Origin: Fasciola hepatica
Lineage: Eukaryota; Platyhelminthes; Trematoda; Plagiorchiida; Fasciolidae
DNA length: 64,000 bases
Direction of reading: 5' to 3'
Assembly: GCA_948099385.1 (NCBI GenBank)
Contig: CANUEZ040000001.1
Location: forward strand, 1,620,389-1,684,388
Shown here piece by piece: positions 23,100-36,335 of the stretch. A program made the translations under genes and the position numbers. The notes below the pieces were generated by a model, which saw only the letters and a list, made by a program, of their open reading frames with translations, ran no database searches and was not told where the DNA came from. Numbering within the stretch: position 1 is the stretch's first letter; the number at the start of each line of letters is the position of its first letter.

Positions 23100-26000
23100 A
23101 TGGTCTGTAATAACAGAGGATGAAATGCCCAGAAAGCACATCAGCTTCTTGGAGCCTCACAGCTCAAATCAGTAAGAATACGCATCTACAGAGAAGAATC
23201 CATTGATTTCTCCCGAAATTCCGGCGTTAGAAAACGGTTCTTCTTGGTGCTCAGTTTTGTCCAAAAAGATAATCCCGACAGAAAAATGTATCAGGCGCAC
23301 CCCTTGGGTCCCGATGCTTTCCTCGTGGATTAAGAGTTCGCCGCCGACAGCCGAAAATTCATAAAACCAACTATAAATTGCGTAGATTTCTTTTTATAAG
23401 CTACCGTACCAGAGATATGCACGTCTGGAACCAGGTTATTATCAGCGTGCGCTACATAGTCCATAAAGCCGATGCGCGTCAAAGGCGAACGAGTGGAGCG
23501 CGTCACGATATTCAAACCCGAACATTCCAGATGGTTTAGCCAAGGACAAAGACATATTGCCCATAGACAAAGTCAGGAGGACCTTTCTTCAACTGGGCCA
23601 TATGTCAATTTAGTTTCCAGACCACAGTCCACTTCTTTGGGACCATTATCCGCCAAACACGGACCTACGACTACGGAACATACCCGTTACGCGTTGAGAG
23701 CTTTAGGAAGACAAAATTACTTGACCACTAGTACCTGCGAAGTCTTCTCAGACTGGTTTTCCGCCGCGAGCACTCAGGCGACCCGATAAGACGCAGCTGT
23801 TTTGACATCGAAAAGCTGCTGGTGATCTTCGAAGTCGATGTATGCCGTGTTTTCGGCATATCCTACTACTTCCAGACATGGATGTCCCAAAACAGTGCCT
23901 TCGTGTTGTTGTATGTCCAAGATGCAATTGCCGATTCAGAAGGCAGAATAAACCGAAATCAGTACGGTCAAATTGGACTTTTAGTAGTTAGGACTCCAGC
24001 TTATCTTCCTCTTTCGCAATTGGAAGCAGAACGGGATCTCTCTGTGCTCAGATCTCGCCTCAGACAGCCGCTTGCTGGCAGTTGCCTTTCGTAGCATGCA
24101 CGATGTGGGCTCGCCCTCCATCTTGAGCTAAGTGAAAGTCATCGCAATTTCATTTTATTTTCCTTTAATTGAATATCTGCTTAGCACTTTTATGAATTAT
24201 TCTGAACTTTTACAGTCATACAAACCCTTACGTCCTGAAAGGATATATTACTTCCACAATTCTATAAATTTTCGCTAAACCCCCTCATTGTAAGTTTTAT
24301 GGATTTTGGAGAATCGGTCATCCATTTCTGTTAACTTTCTTTCGTTTAACATATTTTTCCATCATACTGATTACTTCGAATAATATTTTTCTTTGTGTGG
24401 GACTCTTCTTCCACTTTCACTTACTGTATACGTTCCCTTTATTCAGGTGATACGTTAATGCCTGACTCACTTCTCTTTGTAGCCATCTGCATCAGCTTTT
24501 CGGTCTTCTTTTACACATGTACACTCTTGACGTAAATAACGAACCTTTTATATTGTATTCGCATGCCACCTACATAAAGTGCATATGGATCTCCGTCTTT
24601 CCGAGAAAAGTGCAATGATAATTATTAATGTTATACACCAGGTGGGAATACTGCCTTCCTTTGGACATTCTAATAACCACTTTAAACAGGACTTAGAAAC
24701 GATTGCGCTAGGAAATTTATGCATTGAAGTTCTTGATCGGCTGGAGGTAGTGCGGCATACGCCACAAGTTGCCTTGATGGAGAGGTTTTATTGAGCTGAA
24801 GCACGGCCAGCTCGTACTTATGCTACCCAAGGCCTTCCTGAAAAACATCAGGAAGCTGATTCACATGTCCAGGTGGTGAGTCGAACGAATAGTGGTCCCT
24901 AGATAATCGCGTAGTTTTGCAAGTGCTTTCTTTTCATCTACTTTAGTCCAATTATCGGTGTTTCCACGAAGCAAAATAAATTGGAGTAATTCAACAAACG
25001 CAAATCATACAATGGTGCATCATCCACAGAAACCACAATTTGAACGCAACACCTCTTATTTGCTTGCTTCTGTCACACCGTGGCCTTTGTCCTTCCGTCA
25101 TAAATAGTTCCTACTTCTATGCATTACCATTTGTTGAACTACTCCATGACAGTAGAAAGGAGCACGAAAACAGAATGGAATTTAACGGTAAGTAAGGTGT
25201 CGTGAGCGAATGGGTGACAGGTCGAAATGAGGGTTGTATTGCACACAACGTAAACAAACAGAAAACTTATGACTGCAGAAATTAGGTGGCAGAACTAATT
25301 ACTAGTATGACTACCATTGGAAAGGTTTGCAAGTGACCCGGGCCATCCACAATTTGGCATGGTAGCCTACCTAGTAAAATTCAAATGGTGCTAAATCGTT
25401 GACGGCCTCCATACGCAAGTGCAAACAAATTTGAAGGAATCGATGGATTTTCAGCATACGCATTAATCCGGCTTTCGTCAGATCTCGTAAACGGAATTCA
25501 ATGTTGGTGAATTTCATGATTCAGTCATTATGAAAAAATACTGAAAGTCTTTGTAGGCGTGACATGTTTGCGATTTGACTTACGAGAGACAAATGTTCCT
25601 AAATTTCAAAATTCCATTGTTACCCTTTTGGATAGGCATTGTAGGGGCAATTAGAAGAAACTAATCACTTTCTTGTCATAGACTAACCACAAAGGAACTG
25701 CGTGAACAGTGGGTGGTCAGGAGGTGAAACTAGACGGTGTAAGCCCTTTTTCAAGCTTGCAATTTCGACAGCCATAGCAACAAAAGTGACCACTGGTCAT
25801 TCGGGAGCTGATTGCGCTGACACGGATTCCAGACAGTTTGTGTTAATCTGTGTATCGTTTGTTTATACCGGCTGTTGTTCAGTAGTCGAACTCTAAACTA
25901 TATTATTTTATGGGCTGTCATTTCATAGGCCAGGTTTTCTGATATCTGGTTTAAGTGAGCGGCCATCTTGAATGTAAACGCTCTCGTTCGGATCCCAAGG

Positions 26001-26670
26001 TGATAGTGTTTGTCGAATGTTGGTTACTCATTTCGAATAAACTTTTCACTTATATAACCAACATAGATTTCACTTCAGAAATCTGGTGGGACTAAACGAG
26101 TGACGCGGTAAAACCCGAAACCGACTGCGGCAGAGAACGAGATTGCCTGAGCGTAAGGTAACTCTAGATAAATTGCGGTAAAAATGTAAAATCTACAAGC
26201 CTCGTATTGTCGGGCTTCTGTGTGTAATTGCGTACACCGTACAGACACGGTCGATCTGATTGCATATCCTTAAATATTCAACTGTCAAGAAAGTCTTACA
26301 TACAGACGGGGTGATAAAAACAGCGTATGACCGTGTGGACGATTTTCGCGTTTTATTTGGTTTTCAAAGATGCATTCAGAGTAAGACTATTGACCACTAT
26401 CCAACCGTATACTGAATGTAAAGAGTAAATGCGTAAACAATGCAATTAAAATGAAGGAGCACGTACCAAAGTGGCTAGTGCAGTGGATGAGTTATCCCTC
26501 TGCGTACAACAAACAACAGCGAGAAATCAAGCTTTATGGATTGGGAAACAACTTGTGACCATTTTCCATCAAACTGATACGGGTCATGCTTGCCCAGTAG
26601 TTACACAAAATCGGTTTTACTTCGTCAGTATCCTTAATTCGGCGAATGGACAGCCCTACGTTCCTGCGGG
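23100..26670. other. No gene confidently recognised
   Basis: Two frames on + (23472-23789, 105 codons; 23822-24094, 90 codons) are among the longer ones in this part, but I do not recognise either. The first is rich in Arg, Gln and Ser and could be the tail of a retroelement integrase. The remainder, including 24.1-26.67 kb, has only short frames. Confidence 0.35.
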
Positions 26671-26676
26671 ACAAAT

Positions 26677-26940
26677 CGACCGTCTTTTCCAATACTGAAT
26701 CTCGGACAGTATCTCGTACAACTCATGCAACTAGAATTACTAAATAGAAGACCAAGATATTTTTGCACTCAAGCTACATTATCCAAACAACAAGAATGCA
26801 TCAACAGTGAACTAATCGATCCCGTCCAGGTGCTCAGTTATCTGGGCCTTAGGATCATTCCGAACAACCAAGACGAGGACGAAGTCAAAATGCGATATGA
26901 CAAAGACAGTAGGGTATTTCTTCAGCTTCATTGCGAGTGC
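26677..26940 (+). repeat. Unidentified dispersed repeat, copy A (inverted to 34004-34258)
   Basis: About 260 bp nearly identical to the reverse complement of 34004-34258. I count roughly seven substitutions and one 7-8 bp length difference. Both copies keep an open frame beginning MQLELLNRRPRYFCTQA over about 55 codons. No domain is recognised. Edges are sharp on both sides. It could be a non-autonomous element, a conserved fragment of a larger transposon, or a processed gene piece. Confidence 0.7.
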
Positions 26941-26944
26941 TGGG

Positions 26945-28066
26945 TGCTCACACCGCTTTGAGTCAAATAGCTGAGTCGAGGTGATATACTCTTTTCGCGC
27001 CATCATATTTATTTATGAATTCTCGAAGCTGCATGCTTCGAAGATCGTTTTCACCCTTGTGGCATTGATACCTATCCAGCAGGTGATAAATTTTTCTAGA
27101 ACCGTCGGATATTTATTTTTCCTTATCAGTTATGGTCCAGTTAGTGTAATCTGGTTGAGTACGCATAGATTGCTCTGGAGCATGCATCGCTGGTAGACCG
27201 GAACCAGTGTTTTTACTGCTTTTGATTGTAAAGGTGAATGGAACCGTTTACAGACAATCGTGTACTACAAACGAGTGGACTGAATCAGTCTTGTTTGATT
27301 ATCAAACAGAACATAAAGGCGGTCCAGGAGAGAGACTACGCTTACGAATGCAGTTTGAGGAAAGGCTGGACTAATGGAGCATTTCGATTAAGAGGTCATT
27401 AGAGCTGATTCAGCGAAGACCCATAGACTTTGACCGTCAAACTGCGGTGTGTTATACTCAAAGTAGCCAAAAGTAAAACCCATCACGATAAACTCTTATG
27501 AAACCCGAGTCAATTACTTCACATCTGTGAACTATTTACGGATCAGCGTAATGTTCAAACCATCAAACTGGATTTTATGATGACTTTTATTGCAGGGTCT
27601 TGAGATTCGCCACCACGTCTTATTTGTTGATGAGCAACCTCACCGTCTCCCACGTCACAAACTAGTCCAGTCAACCGGAGTTGTTTTTAAGTTCATTTCA
27701 AATATCAAAATCACAACATCTCGATATAGTGCAGTTACGTCATGAGCCAGTTTTTGTGGGTTTTCCTTCCATTTTACTCATTTGTAGAGGGAATGAAAAC
27801 ATATAACTTTGATAAAGTCAGTGATTCTAAGCTTCTCGTTGTTCAGCGGATACTGGGAGCCTTCTTGGATAATGTAACTGAATTTGACTAACGAGGGGAA
27901 AATCTCTTGTGATCCTTCTACTTTGAAAATACATAACGAAGAAAAATGAAATCGCCAACATTATTTAATCGGAGCGAGCCAAGAGAAACTAATGCAATCC
28001 TACGACGATACACATTTCATTGCCAGGCCGCTGAATTCAACAGTTTCTGGTTAGAAATAATTAAAC
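26945..28066. other. No gene recognised
   Basis: Short frames only; nothing supported. Confidence 0.4.
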
Positions 28067-28076
28067 TTTTCAAGGA

Positions 28077-28157
28077 CTGCCATGATGTTCTGATCGCTGA
28101 GCTTGGCGTTTAGATCGCAAACGTTTCATCACCATTCGAGGTGACATCGTCAGTGCA
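28077..28157 (+). repeat. Left arm of foldback
   Basis: Inverted match of 28302-28382; the core includes GTTTAGATCGCAAACGTTTC. Confidence 0.85.
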
Positions 28158-28301
28158 GGACGTCCCGCTCGAAGGTCAAAGGTCAAGTTCTTGGAGGCGA
28201 AGCCGTAAAACAAAAGTCGAGCCTTGGGCACGTCTACGGAGCTCAAGGTCAGGACTAATGACAAACCTGTAAATAAAAGAGATCACTACCAACAGCGCAC
28301 A

Positions 28302-28382
28302 TGCACTGACGATGTCACCTCGACTGCTGATGAAACGTTTGCGATCTAAACGCCAAGTTCAGCGATCAGAACATCATGGCAG
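28302..28382 (-). repeat. Right arm of foldback
   Basis: Inverted match of 28077-28157. Confidence 0.85.
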
Positions 28383-28444
28383 CCAACAACCTGAGCTACA
28401 ACCAACACAAATATTTAAAACTATTGTTTTCAAGGACTATATAT

Positions 28445-29120
28445 TGTGCAATGTAATACCAACGAGGCCGTTAAGCTCAATCTAAGCAGATAATTTTTGT
28501 GCTCCACCGAACATGTTTTCACCTCGATAAATCCCGTGTAAATAGCTGACTGCGTAAAACCAACAGCGTTAATCCAACCTATCACCGTACATTTCATTCT
28601 CCTCAATAGGCATCACTGTTTGTAGGAAACATTTCAAAACATGCACCTAAGAGTGAGGATGAATGGGTGCGACTAGACGATCGTACTGTTATTAGTCACG
28701 TAGCACTAATGAATAGAATCCACTAATGAACCTTGGACAGTTAACTGCTTTATTAAACCCTTTTTTCACCTTATATTAACAAGCAGACAAAAACTTCCTA
28801 TAAGTACATGCATCTGAGATCACGTTGTAAATCTTCGGGGTAGGTGATGTTACGGCAATGTTCAGAATCTGGATCTTTGATTACTTGCGGTGAATGTTCA
28901 GCTTTGGCCTCTGTAAATGCTTCATCCACTTACGGCGTAATTTATCGACCAGAATCAACGCCAAACACATCAGGAAAAAGCCCTGAAGTACCACAGTATA
29001 ACAGTTTCTACCAATTTACGATTGATCATCAGTGGTTCAGGTTACATTGCTATCTACCAGTTTTATCTTTTTCAGAATTCAGCTGAAAGCATATATTTAG
29101 AAGTTTCTATCACTGAAACT
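28445..29120. other. No gene recognised
   Basis: One frame of 80 codons at 28844-29086 (+) with no recognisable domain. Confidence 0.4.
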
Positions 29121-29129
29121 TTGGTTTAG

Positions 29130-29480
29130 GTCACGAAAGTTCCATCGCCACCTAATTTAACACCAGTTATGTTTTCAATGGATTCATACAGGGGTGTGTA
29201 CAGATACATAAATAAGACCCTTGTGGATTTTCATGATTATACAGATGACACGGTAATTAGCACAGCTATCAGTCGAATGTACAGGTATTATTGAAATTCG
29301 AAAAAATTGCAGTTTTTGAAGCAAATATGTCTTTGACATTAAACTTTACAACCTAGTGTGAACTTTTATTGTCGGTTTAAAGAACCAGTATCAATTTATT
29401 TCGCAAACGTTAAAAACCCGTCATCATAGTCAAACCTGGGCTTTTATGGGGAAGATGTTTTAAGTGAACTATTAAAATTT
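29130..29480 (+). pseudogene. Possible CR1-like RT relic
   Basis: One frame carries DYTDDTVISTAIS, which resembles the YADDT motif C of CR1-like reverse transcriptases. About 50 codons on, an EPVSIYFANVKN stretch continues into VIIVKPGLLWG after a shift, resembling the conserved VKDLGV region that follows in that group. The rest is too decayed to read. Confidence is limited because only two short motifs support it. Confidence 0.35.
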
Positions 29481-29489
29481 TCCTCGGTT

Positions 29490-30400
29490 AAGCTACCGTA
29501 ATAGTCTTCAAGAATGAGTAGATATTTCTACAGCAAGAGACTGACAGCCCCAAGAGAGGCACAACCTGACGCATAACCGGATAGCTAGGTGGTCTTCCTA
29601 GAAAAACTTCCATTCTGACAGGTCAGAAAAATGCTTTACTTGGACACAATGATTTCTATTTTGTTCAATGTTTTGTATACGACAGTATTGTTTCCTGAAT
29701 ATTCATGACTTATTTCACCTAACATCAACCGGCTTTATGATTTTCACGAATTACCAGTCACTGGAATGAGTTTATCTTAGAATTTTGCGGCATGACTAAC
29801 CCTTTTGGGTGTCTCGAATCTCACTATAGAGCACGGGAAGTAAAGTGAAGGTCAAGACAAAATACTATCCAATTCGATTTTTTTGCATTTGCAACTAGTG
29901 GCCACCGTTACTTTGCGAAGGACGCTAATTTTTTCACCCATCGAAAGATTAGGCAATGACGTTTGAGAGCTTACATCGACATGCTCTCTCTGAATATATT
30001 GTGTGTTCTTTGGTCGTCTTTCCTTATCAAAACCCATAAATCATTATTAGTCGAGTCGAATTCGTCGGGATTTGCTTGCCAGATCTTGTTCTAATAGCGT
30101 TTTTCCCGTGAAGAAGCGAGAATACTTTTGTTCATTTAGGGGAAGGTGTGTAACAAAACAAACTGCTCTGTGCCTTGTAATAAACTGATCACTCCTTGAC
30201 TTCAAGGTCATGAATTCAAAAATGGCACCACATCCTTCTTGTGGCCCTTCCGTACACCGCAAAACTATCAAAAAACCACCAGATGATTCAATGTCTTCTT
30301 ATTGTTCTTTTGGTTTTCCCTTTTTTTTTCTAAGCAAAAATATACTTGACAGTTTTAGAAAACTGCAATCTGCAGGATTGGCATCAATACCACCAGGGTA
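29490..30400. other. No gene recognised
   Basis: Short frames on both strands, including T-rich sequence near 30310-30330. Nothing supported. Confidence 0.4.
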
Positions 30401-30404
30401 ATAA

Positions 30405-30690
30405 TCACTTTTTTACTACGTGTTTGCTCGTGAGTGCAGCGGAAGGGTTATATATCTTATAGCTACGGGGGCCCACTTTACTGTTGGGGATAACCGGTAA
30501 TCGAACCCTGAGTCATGGAGTAGAGAAGAGCCACATAAGGTCCCAGTAGGTCAGGTGTGGTAATGATCTGGACGACAGTGGATTACTGTTTACCACCAAA
30601 GTAACTGGTGATGACGGGGATTCGAATGTCGGACCTTTGAGATGGTAAGCAAACACTGTAAACCCCATCGAAAATCACCGGTCAAAGGGT
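30405..30690 (-). mobile_element. tRNA-derived SINE, copy A
   Basis: About 280 bp similar throughout to 39672-39945. On -, the head near 30690 carries a degenerate tRNA-like promoter (the B box reads ATTCGAATCCC at about 30617-30628), followed by a body shared with copy B and a weak tail near 30405. RNA polymerase III would transcribe such an element, and mobilisation would depend on an autonomous partner such as the RTE. Copy A is more diverged in its boxes than copy B. Confidence 0.68.
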
Positions 30691-30694
30691 GCAG

Positions 30695-33600
30695 CCTTCG
30701 AGACTTTAAAAATTTCCGAACAATTCCCACAGAACACATTGGGAGGAAATAGCGAGGCGAACGAGCTCGTTTTCAGTTATTCGTACTCACTAATATGTGA
30801 CGTTAGATATGATTCACAAAAGAAGAAAGGGGAGTGTTGTTCCAAATCTGCCACTGCGAGTGCGTTTGTGCACGTGAAATCGATCACAGTGTGGAAAATT
30901 CAAGTGGTTTTCCACGTGTTCGAGAACGAGATGTGGGCCAGATGAGCTTAAGTGCTTGCACAAATAGCTTCTGAGCAAACACAGGAGGACTGTAGGGACG
31001 AATACTCACGATTTCGGCTGTATCTAAGATGCGACTCTAGACAAGTCTTGACTGCTTTCCCCGAGCTTTGTAAATGGTTCGAAAAGGCTTTATCACCTTC
31101 ACTCTGTGGCTTGACTCAAAACTGTGAGCATACAGCACTCGTAATTGTCTTTATTGCTCCCGTGTTCGGTCAAGCCGGATGGTGTTTACGAAAGCTTTCG
31201 GATATGTGACTAATGGTGGGGCTAATGTACCTAGTGCTTTAGGAACAGGTAAAGGAAAACGTACAAGGTGTTCCAGAATTCGGCTATTTGTCCTTTAATC
31301 AAAAAGGCACAATCAGTTTGGAAACTAACAGATTTTTTAGCTGCGCTGCATACAGTGTACCACTGAATACTGCGGATAATCTTCATTAACTAATTTCGGC
31401 TTCGGTATCGCATTTGAACAGCGAACGCGCATATAATTAATTATTCGCGTCTTCTATCTTCTTTGATCTCTTTTCATTTCCCTTCATCTTTTAGTCAACA
31501 AAACGTTCAGGACAGCCATTCTGTAAGAAAATACTCCATAGAAAAAAAACTCATTTTTTGCTGCATCAATAGAGCAGATTTTTCTTGCTTTGCCATGAAA
31601 TATTTACAGTCGACCCTTCATTTAATTCAATCTGTCAAAAACCACTCAGACAGGTCATGTCAACCGCAATCACACAACATCAGTTTGGTCCGACAAATTA
31701 TAGAGCAATATTCAGTTCATGCAGATCGTGCATGTATCAAATTAGCTCACTTGGAATCATCGAGGAAGCCATTTGGCTGCAGGTGTTCATTTGTTATTCA
31801 TATATAAACACGACCGGAGTACGTATTGTTCACGCCACTGTTCAATATTCTGGGAACAACTGCAGGTTTTATTCGGTTAATTCATAAGAAACCTGTAAAC
31901 AGAACTTGGAATGCGACGGTATTTTGCCAGCATTAAATCGTCTAGAAATCAGATCACGCTCATTATTTCACCCAGTCTATCGGTTGTATTAGTAGGGAGA
32001 ACGTAGAGGAGAATCCTTGTGCAATCAGAAGTACCGTAGCTTGGTGAAACGTTGGCAGGAACACAACGCGTATTATGTTGTTGTGAGATCTGGTTTCTGT
32101 GATTCATTTGTATTGTTTAATTTTGTATTGATCGACCAAGGACAATTTTGGCCAGAAATTTGAACTGGGATTCCTTATGTTTGAAACAGTTAACATTATC
32201 GAATGTCCTGTTCCATTTACTTGAGCATATGATTAGATTCATTGCTGATTTCCATTCAAAATTTTTGCAGATGCGCCTTCGTTCTGTTTACGGGACATCC
32301 ATCTTGAAACTTTAATTTTTCGTGGTGAATTTGAACGAATTTTGTGCAACTGCCGATTATTGATCCCACGGGAAACGGAATAATATCGTATTCTTTCTAA
32401 CGCTCGAAAGGATTGTATACAACAAGATAGGCCTGATGAAGCGGTGGATTATCAAGTCAGTCCATTTCAAATCAGATGAGGTAGATTACACCGCATGATG
32501 TGAATGGCTTGTGCTGTGTAAACCGCGCATTCTCTTAACGGTGTCAGAAATGATGATGAGTTATTATTTTGTGTGAATTAGGTGATAAATTCACAGGGAT
32601 ATTTTCAGCAAACCCATTGGGAATAAAGTTACGAAAGAGCCTGAGACAGTGCTTACGGAATATTTCCGTGTCAATTGGTCGACAACGCGGAGTTCTGATA
32701 GGCCTTCTTCAGTAATGTTCTCGGTGACTACATTTGATAGATAACTACTAGCTCATAGTTGGAATCCGTTGAATGGAGTGTGAATACAATTGAATTGAGA
32801 CCGAATATGAACTGTCAATGCCCTCAAATGATGAACTTCCCTAACCGGACTATGCTACATTCCCACCACGGAACGCAATCCAAAAGGTGCAGAAGTTGGG
32901 GGCATTACTAAGCAATCTGTGTGTGCATGTTTTTTTTTCTTTGTTTGTGTGTACCTGAGTGATCATATTCAAATGTGATCACAACAAAAAAGCACAGTTG
33001 ACTAGTCATTACATGATTTAGTGAAGCGGGACATGTACGTGTCGGTCTGTCGGCGTACGCACAGGACAGTCACTCCGTAATGAGGAGCAAAAGAGGTTTG
33101 GGTGTGGCAAATTTGAGCAATGGCACAACCAGTCGAGTGAGTTCACATGTGTGAGGAGGAAGCGCCAGTACAACCGATTCAGTATGAGAAATGATTAGAA
33201 GTGTACGTCAGAGATGATCCGGCTTCACTGGCAGTCAATACGACCATATTTATGGTAGAGTTTCTTAAGATCGGTGCACCGCACGCGTCACTGAGTTTTC
33301 AGAGGAGAACATCGATCTTAATAGCAGGTTAGTTGGTTGGTCAAGCTCATTTTTTGTGTTAATTTATCCAGTCAGTCTATGCATAACGAGATAGGAAATT
33401 TTGTCGTGGTAAGCTGCAGTCTCAATCTCATGCATACATTTACTTGCTTACATACCACTAGGTGTTGCGAAAGGATCAGACAGCTGAATGTAAATTGCTG
33501 ATGTTGCCTGCCTACAAATGGGGATAAAAGGATATATCAAAGCGAAGAGAGGTCCAGTTATGCTGCCAATTGCGAACGCCATAGACAGCCTGGAGTCCTG

Positions 33601-34000
33601 ATCACTCTAAGCCCCATTTGACAGTGCTGATCCACGTTTTTGGCTTTCCTCTTAGGCAGCAACACCTTTTTAAACATGACAGAAGAGATCCACTGGTTGG
33701 AGGAACCCGTGTTTCGGCTTCATCGAATATGTTTTAACCCCATCAACTGGCGGCTTTGAAAATCACTAGCCAATTTTCAAAGTCAAAGCAGATACATTTT
33801 ATTGGATCATTCGAGAGCACGTGGAACAAAGCCATTTTGATGACACGTAGGAGATAAGAACTGACAAATATTCCCAGATTCCTGATATGCCTGAAGTGCA
33901 GTGATCGCGTTTCTCAGTCACGGGTTATTATTGAGTGGATGGCTGCCTAATAGACGGGAAAGTTGATCGGTGGACTGATCTTGTGACACGTCCGGGGTTT
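30695..34000. other. No gene recognised
   Basis: The longest frames are at 31463-31807 (114 codons, +) and 31585-31887 (100 codons, +), overlapping in different frames without a known domain; neither looks coding. Nothing else is supported. Confidence 0.4.
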
Positions 34001-34003
34001 CTA

Positions 34004-34258
34004 ATGAAGCTGAAGAAGTACTCTACTGTCTTTGTCATATCGCATTTTGACTTCGTCCTCGTCTTCAGGATGATCTTAAAACCCAGATAACTGAGCACCT
34101 GGACGGGATCGATTAGTTCACTGTTGATGCATTCTTGTTGTTTGGATAATGCAGCTTGAGTGCAAAAATATCTTGGTCTTCTATTTAGTAATTCTAGTTG
34201 CATGAGTTGTACGAGATACTGTCCGAGATTCAGTATTGGAAAAGACGGTCGATTTGAC
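34004..34258 (-). repeat. Unidentified dispersed repeat, copy B (inverted to 26677-26940)
   Basis: Inverted, about 97% match of copy A. The open frame here (33928-34203) runs beyond the repeat edge. The two copies bracket 7 kb. Confidence 0.7.
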
Positions 34259-34264
34259 CCGAAG

Positions 34265-35160
34265 AAAAGTAGTGATGTCCATCCATCGAACTTGTGCTAC
34301 TGAGGAAAGAAAACAAATTCAAAATAACCACAATACGGAGTAACGGACATGCGACTAGAAACGCCCATATACCTTTGTTTGGAGCTATTCGAGGAACTTT
34401 TTTCCTTTTTGTGGAGACAATTTATATTTCAAAAGGGCAAAATAGACGCAGTTCCGCGGATTATTACTGAGGTACTATGAGCATACTACCTTTTCTATGA
34501 CTGCTCCAAGAATCAAAATTAGTTGGTCCGGTTAGATTCCTCTTTTGCCAGAGGCTGACACCCAGCTTTGCTGCTTGAAGTAGGTATAAACTGAAGGTTC
34601 TTCAGGCTTTGCGTAAATCATTGATTGTACTAATTCGTGCCAAGTATCAGTTTTGTCTGAGAATATTTTATCGGATTCACCTTGATTAGAATCACATCCG
34701 CACTACTTGCTGTAATATGTTTTTATTGGTATTAGCTTCTGATTAGAGTGTAACTGCTACCCGGTTTATTTCGTCTCTCAAATGATTTTGTATTTCGAAA
34801 TAGTTTGTGACCCATGCTCAACTTTTGCAATCGCTACTTTTCGGGTTCTAATAATGTTATGCTTCCTTTTCACATTATAGAAAGTGGGAAGAGAGAACAA
34901 AATAGTGCTCAACCTTGAAGGCTATTTAGACCAGATACACGGATCGTTTGACCCCGGAGCAGAAACTCGGTGAATTTTTCGCGAAAGTGGTCCTGGAAAC
35001 AGGATTACTGAAGCAAGCACTGTACGCGTACAATCGGTTCATCATAAGACAAGGATAAACTATGGGTCCCTCGTCGATCAGATAAAGACTCAAACTCTCA
35101 TCTGACTGACGAACGTTTGTTCTCCAATGACTAGGTTGGTTGAACTTGCTTATCATTACC
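34265..35160. other. No gene recognised
   Basis: Short frames only. Confidence 0.4.
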
Positions 35161-35163
35161 ATG

Positions 35164-35340
35164 AGATGCTAATAAATCCATCTTGATGCTCCCCGTTTTT
35201 ACGGGATTTCTTTTCGTCCAAATCGCTCACAGTGATCAACTTTGGCACGGTGATTTCTCAATACACTGCTACATCAAATGTCCGCACGAATTTCAGGCAT
35301 GAAACAGATAGCTTGATTTACCTAGGAAAAATTTCCTAGG
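35164..35340 (+). repeat. Left terminal inverted repeat of Tc1-type element
   Basis: Inverted match to 36556-36726 with scattered substitutions. Confidence 0.85.
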
Positions 35341-35394
35341 ACCAAAGGCCAAAATAACCGGCTAGTTACAAAAACAGTGAGCATTATTCTTGAT

Positions 35395-36335
35395 GATTGA
35401 AACACAACGTCCAGGCATGTTTCGATTGCATTCCGGATGGTCTTCAGTTTTGTGGTGTCCTATTTATCGAGGATGACGGACATCAACTCGTACAAAGTGT
35501 CCAACAATCTTTCATCCTTATAGAGCCTTCTCGTTAACAGACCCCGGACATTTTTGGTTAGATTCAAGTCTGGACTGTGAGTAGACCAGCCCTTGATCTT
35601 GATGCCCCTGTATACACATTCTGGTGAGGTTAGCTATATGTATAGAAGCATTGTCATTTTGATATTCTGTGGGTCTCAGTCAATTTTCTGAACAATTAGG
35701 ACTAAAAATTCATTCAATGTTCTGATGCATGAGTCAGCAGTCTGCTTCCTTTACAAGAATACTGGCGGAGTTTTTCCATTTTCGAAAATCAAAACGTCAC
35801 AGGACCACCACCAAAGGCTCGACGTCTGAGGTGCAGCTTGGCTTGCCTGAAGTTGTGCCAGTAGTACGTGATTCCATTAGGATCATTATAACCAAACTTT
35901 TCCTTATCAGTTAATGTCGTATTAATCTGTTCAGCACTTCAGTTGGTGTGATAACTGAAACTCTAGCCTTCATCTTCGAAACATCGTTCGGTCATCCTGA
36001 ACTTTAATTTAATCTTTCTGTGCCACAAATAAAGTGCAAAGTGTGAGAGTTGCTGTACTTGCCGAACACTTATATTCAGTTGCAAAGAAGTATACAGCTT
36101 CGATGGACTGGTCATTTGGTCCGAAGCATCGGCAACAGTGGTCTCGTGATATGCTCAGACAGTTCTTATCGAATTCCACATGTTTCCTCAAGGATCATAA
36201 TCCTTCCGTAATTCATGAATAACTGTTATAAATCCGAGAATTTCATTGGAGCCTGCAGCATGCTTATCCTCGAGTTTTTTATGCGATTAGTTTTCCTTGG
36301 TCCAACTCAGAGAACCTTGGACCTCTCGCCATCCC
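35395..36335 (-). pseudogene. Degenerate Tc1-type transposase
   Basis: Read on -, the protein starts around RGPRFSELDQGKLIA (near 36330), the helix-turn-helix entry seen in many Tc1-like transposases. It continues through DPNGITYYWHNFRQAKLHLR and RAFGGGPVTF (near 35790-35890), as in the usual DGPDG.YYWHD and GGGSVMVWG blocks. The catalytic block QNDNASIH is near 35645-35660, with its Asp present, and THSPDLNLTKNVRGL is near 35545-35580. The third acidic residue, normally Glu in NPIEN, is Lys here. A frameshift lies between the last two blocks, and several stops interrupt the first half. It cannot encode an active enzyme. Confidence 0.82.

Larger units (their letters stand above)
28067..28438. 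mobile_element. Small foldback element with flanking 12-bp direct repeat
   Basis: Arms 28077-28157 and 28302-28382 (81 bp each) are inverted copies with few differences, separated by a 144-bp loop. The 12-mer TTTTCAAGGACT occurs at 28067-28078 and again at 28427-28438, bracketing the structure like a target-site duplication; the first copy overlaps the left arm by two bases. The RNA or single strand would fold into a strong stem-loop. Candidates are a MITE or foldback transposon, or a retroposed non-autonomous unit. The open frame of 64 codons inside (28070-28264, -) is probably incidental. Confidence 0.6.

Noticed and set aside
31463..31887. Two overlapping frames of 114 and 100 codons on +
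   Set aside because: Different frames over the same DNA, no recognised motif, and no splice or retroelement context.
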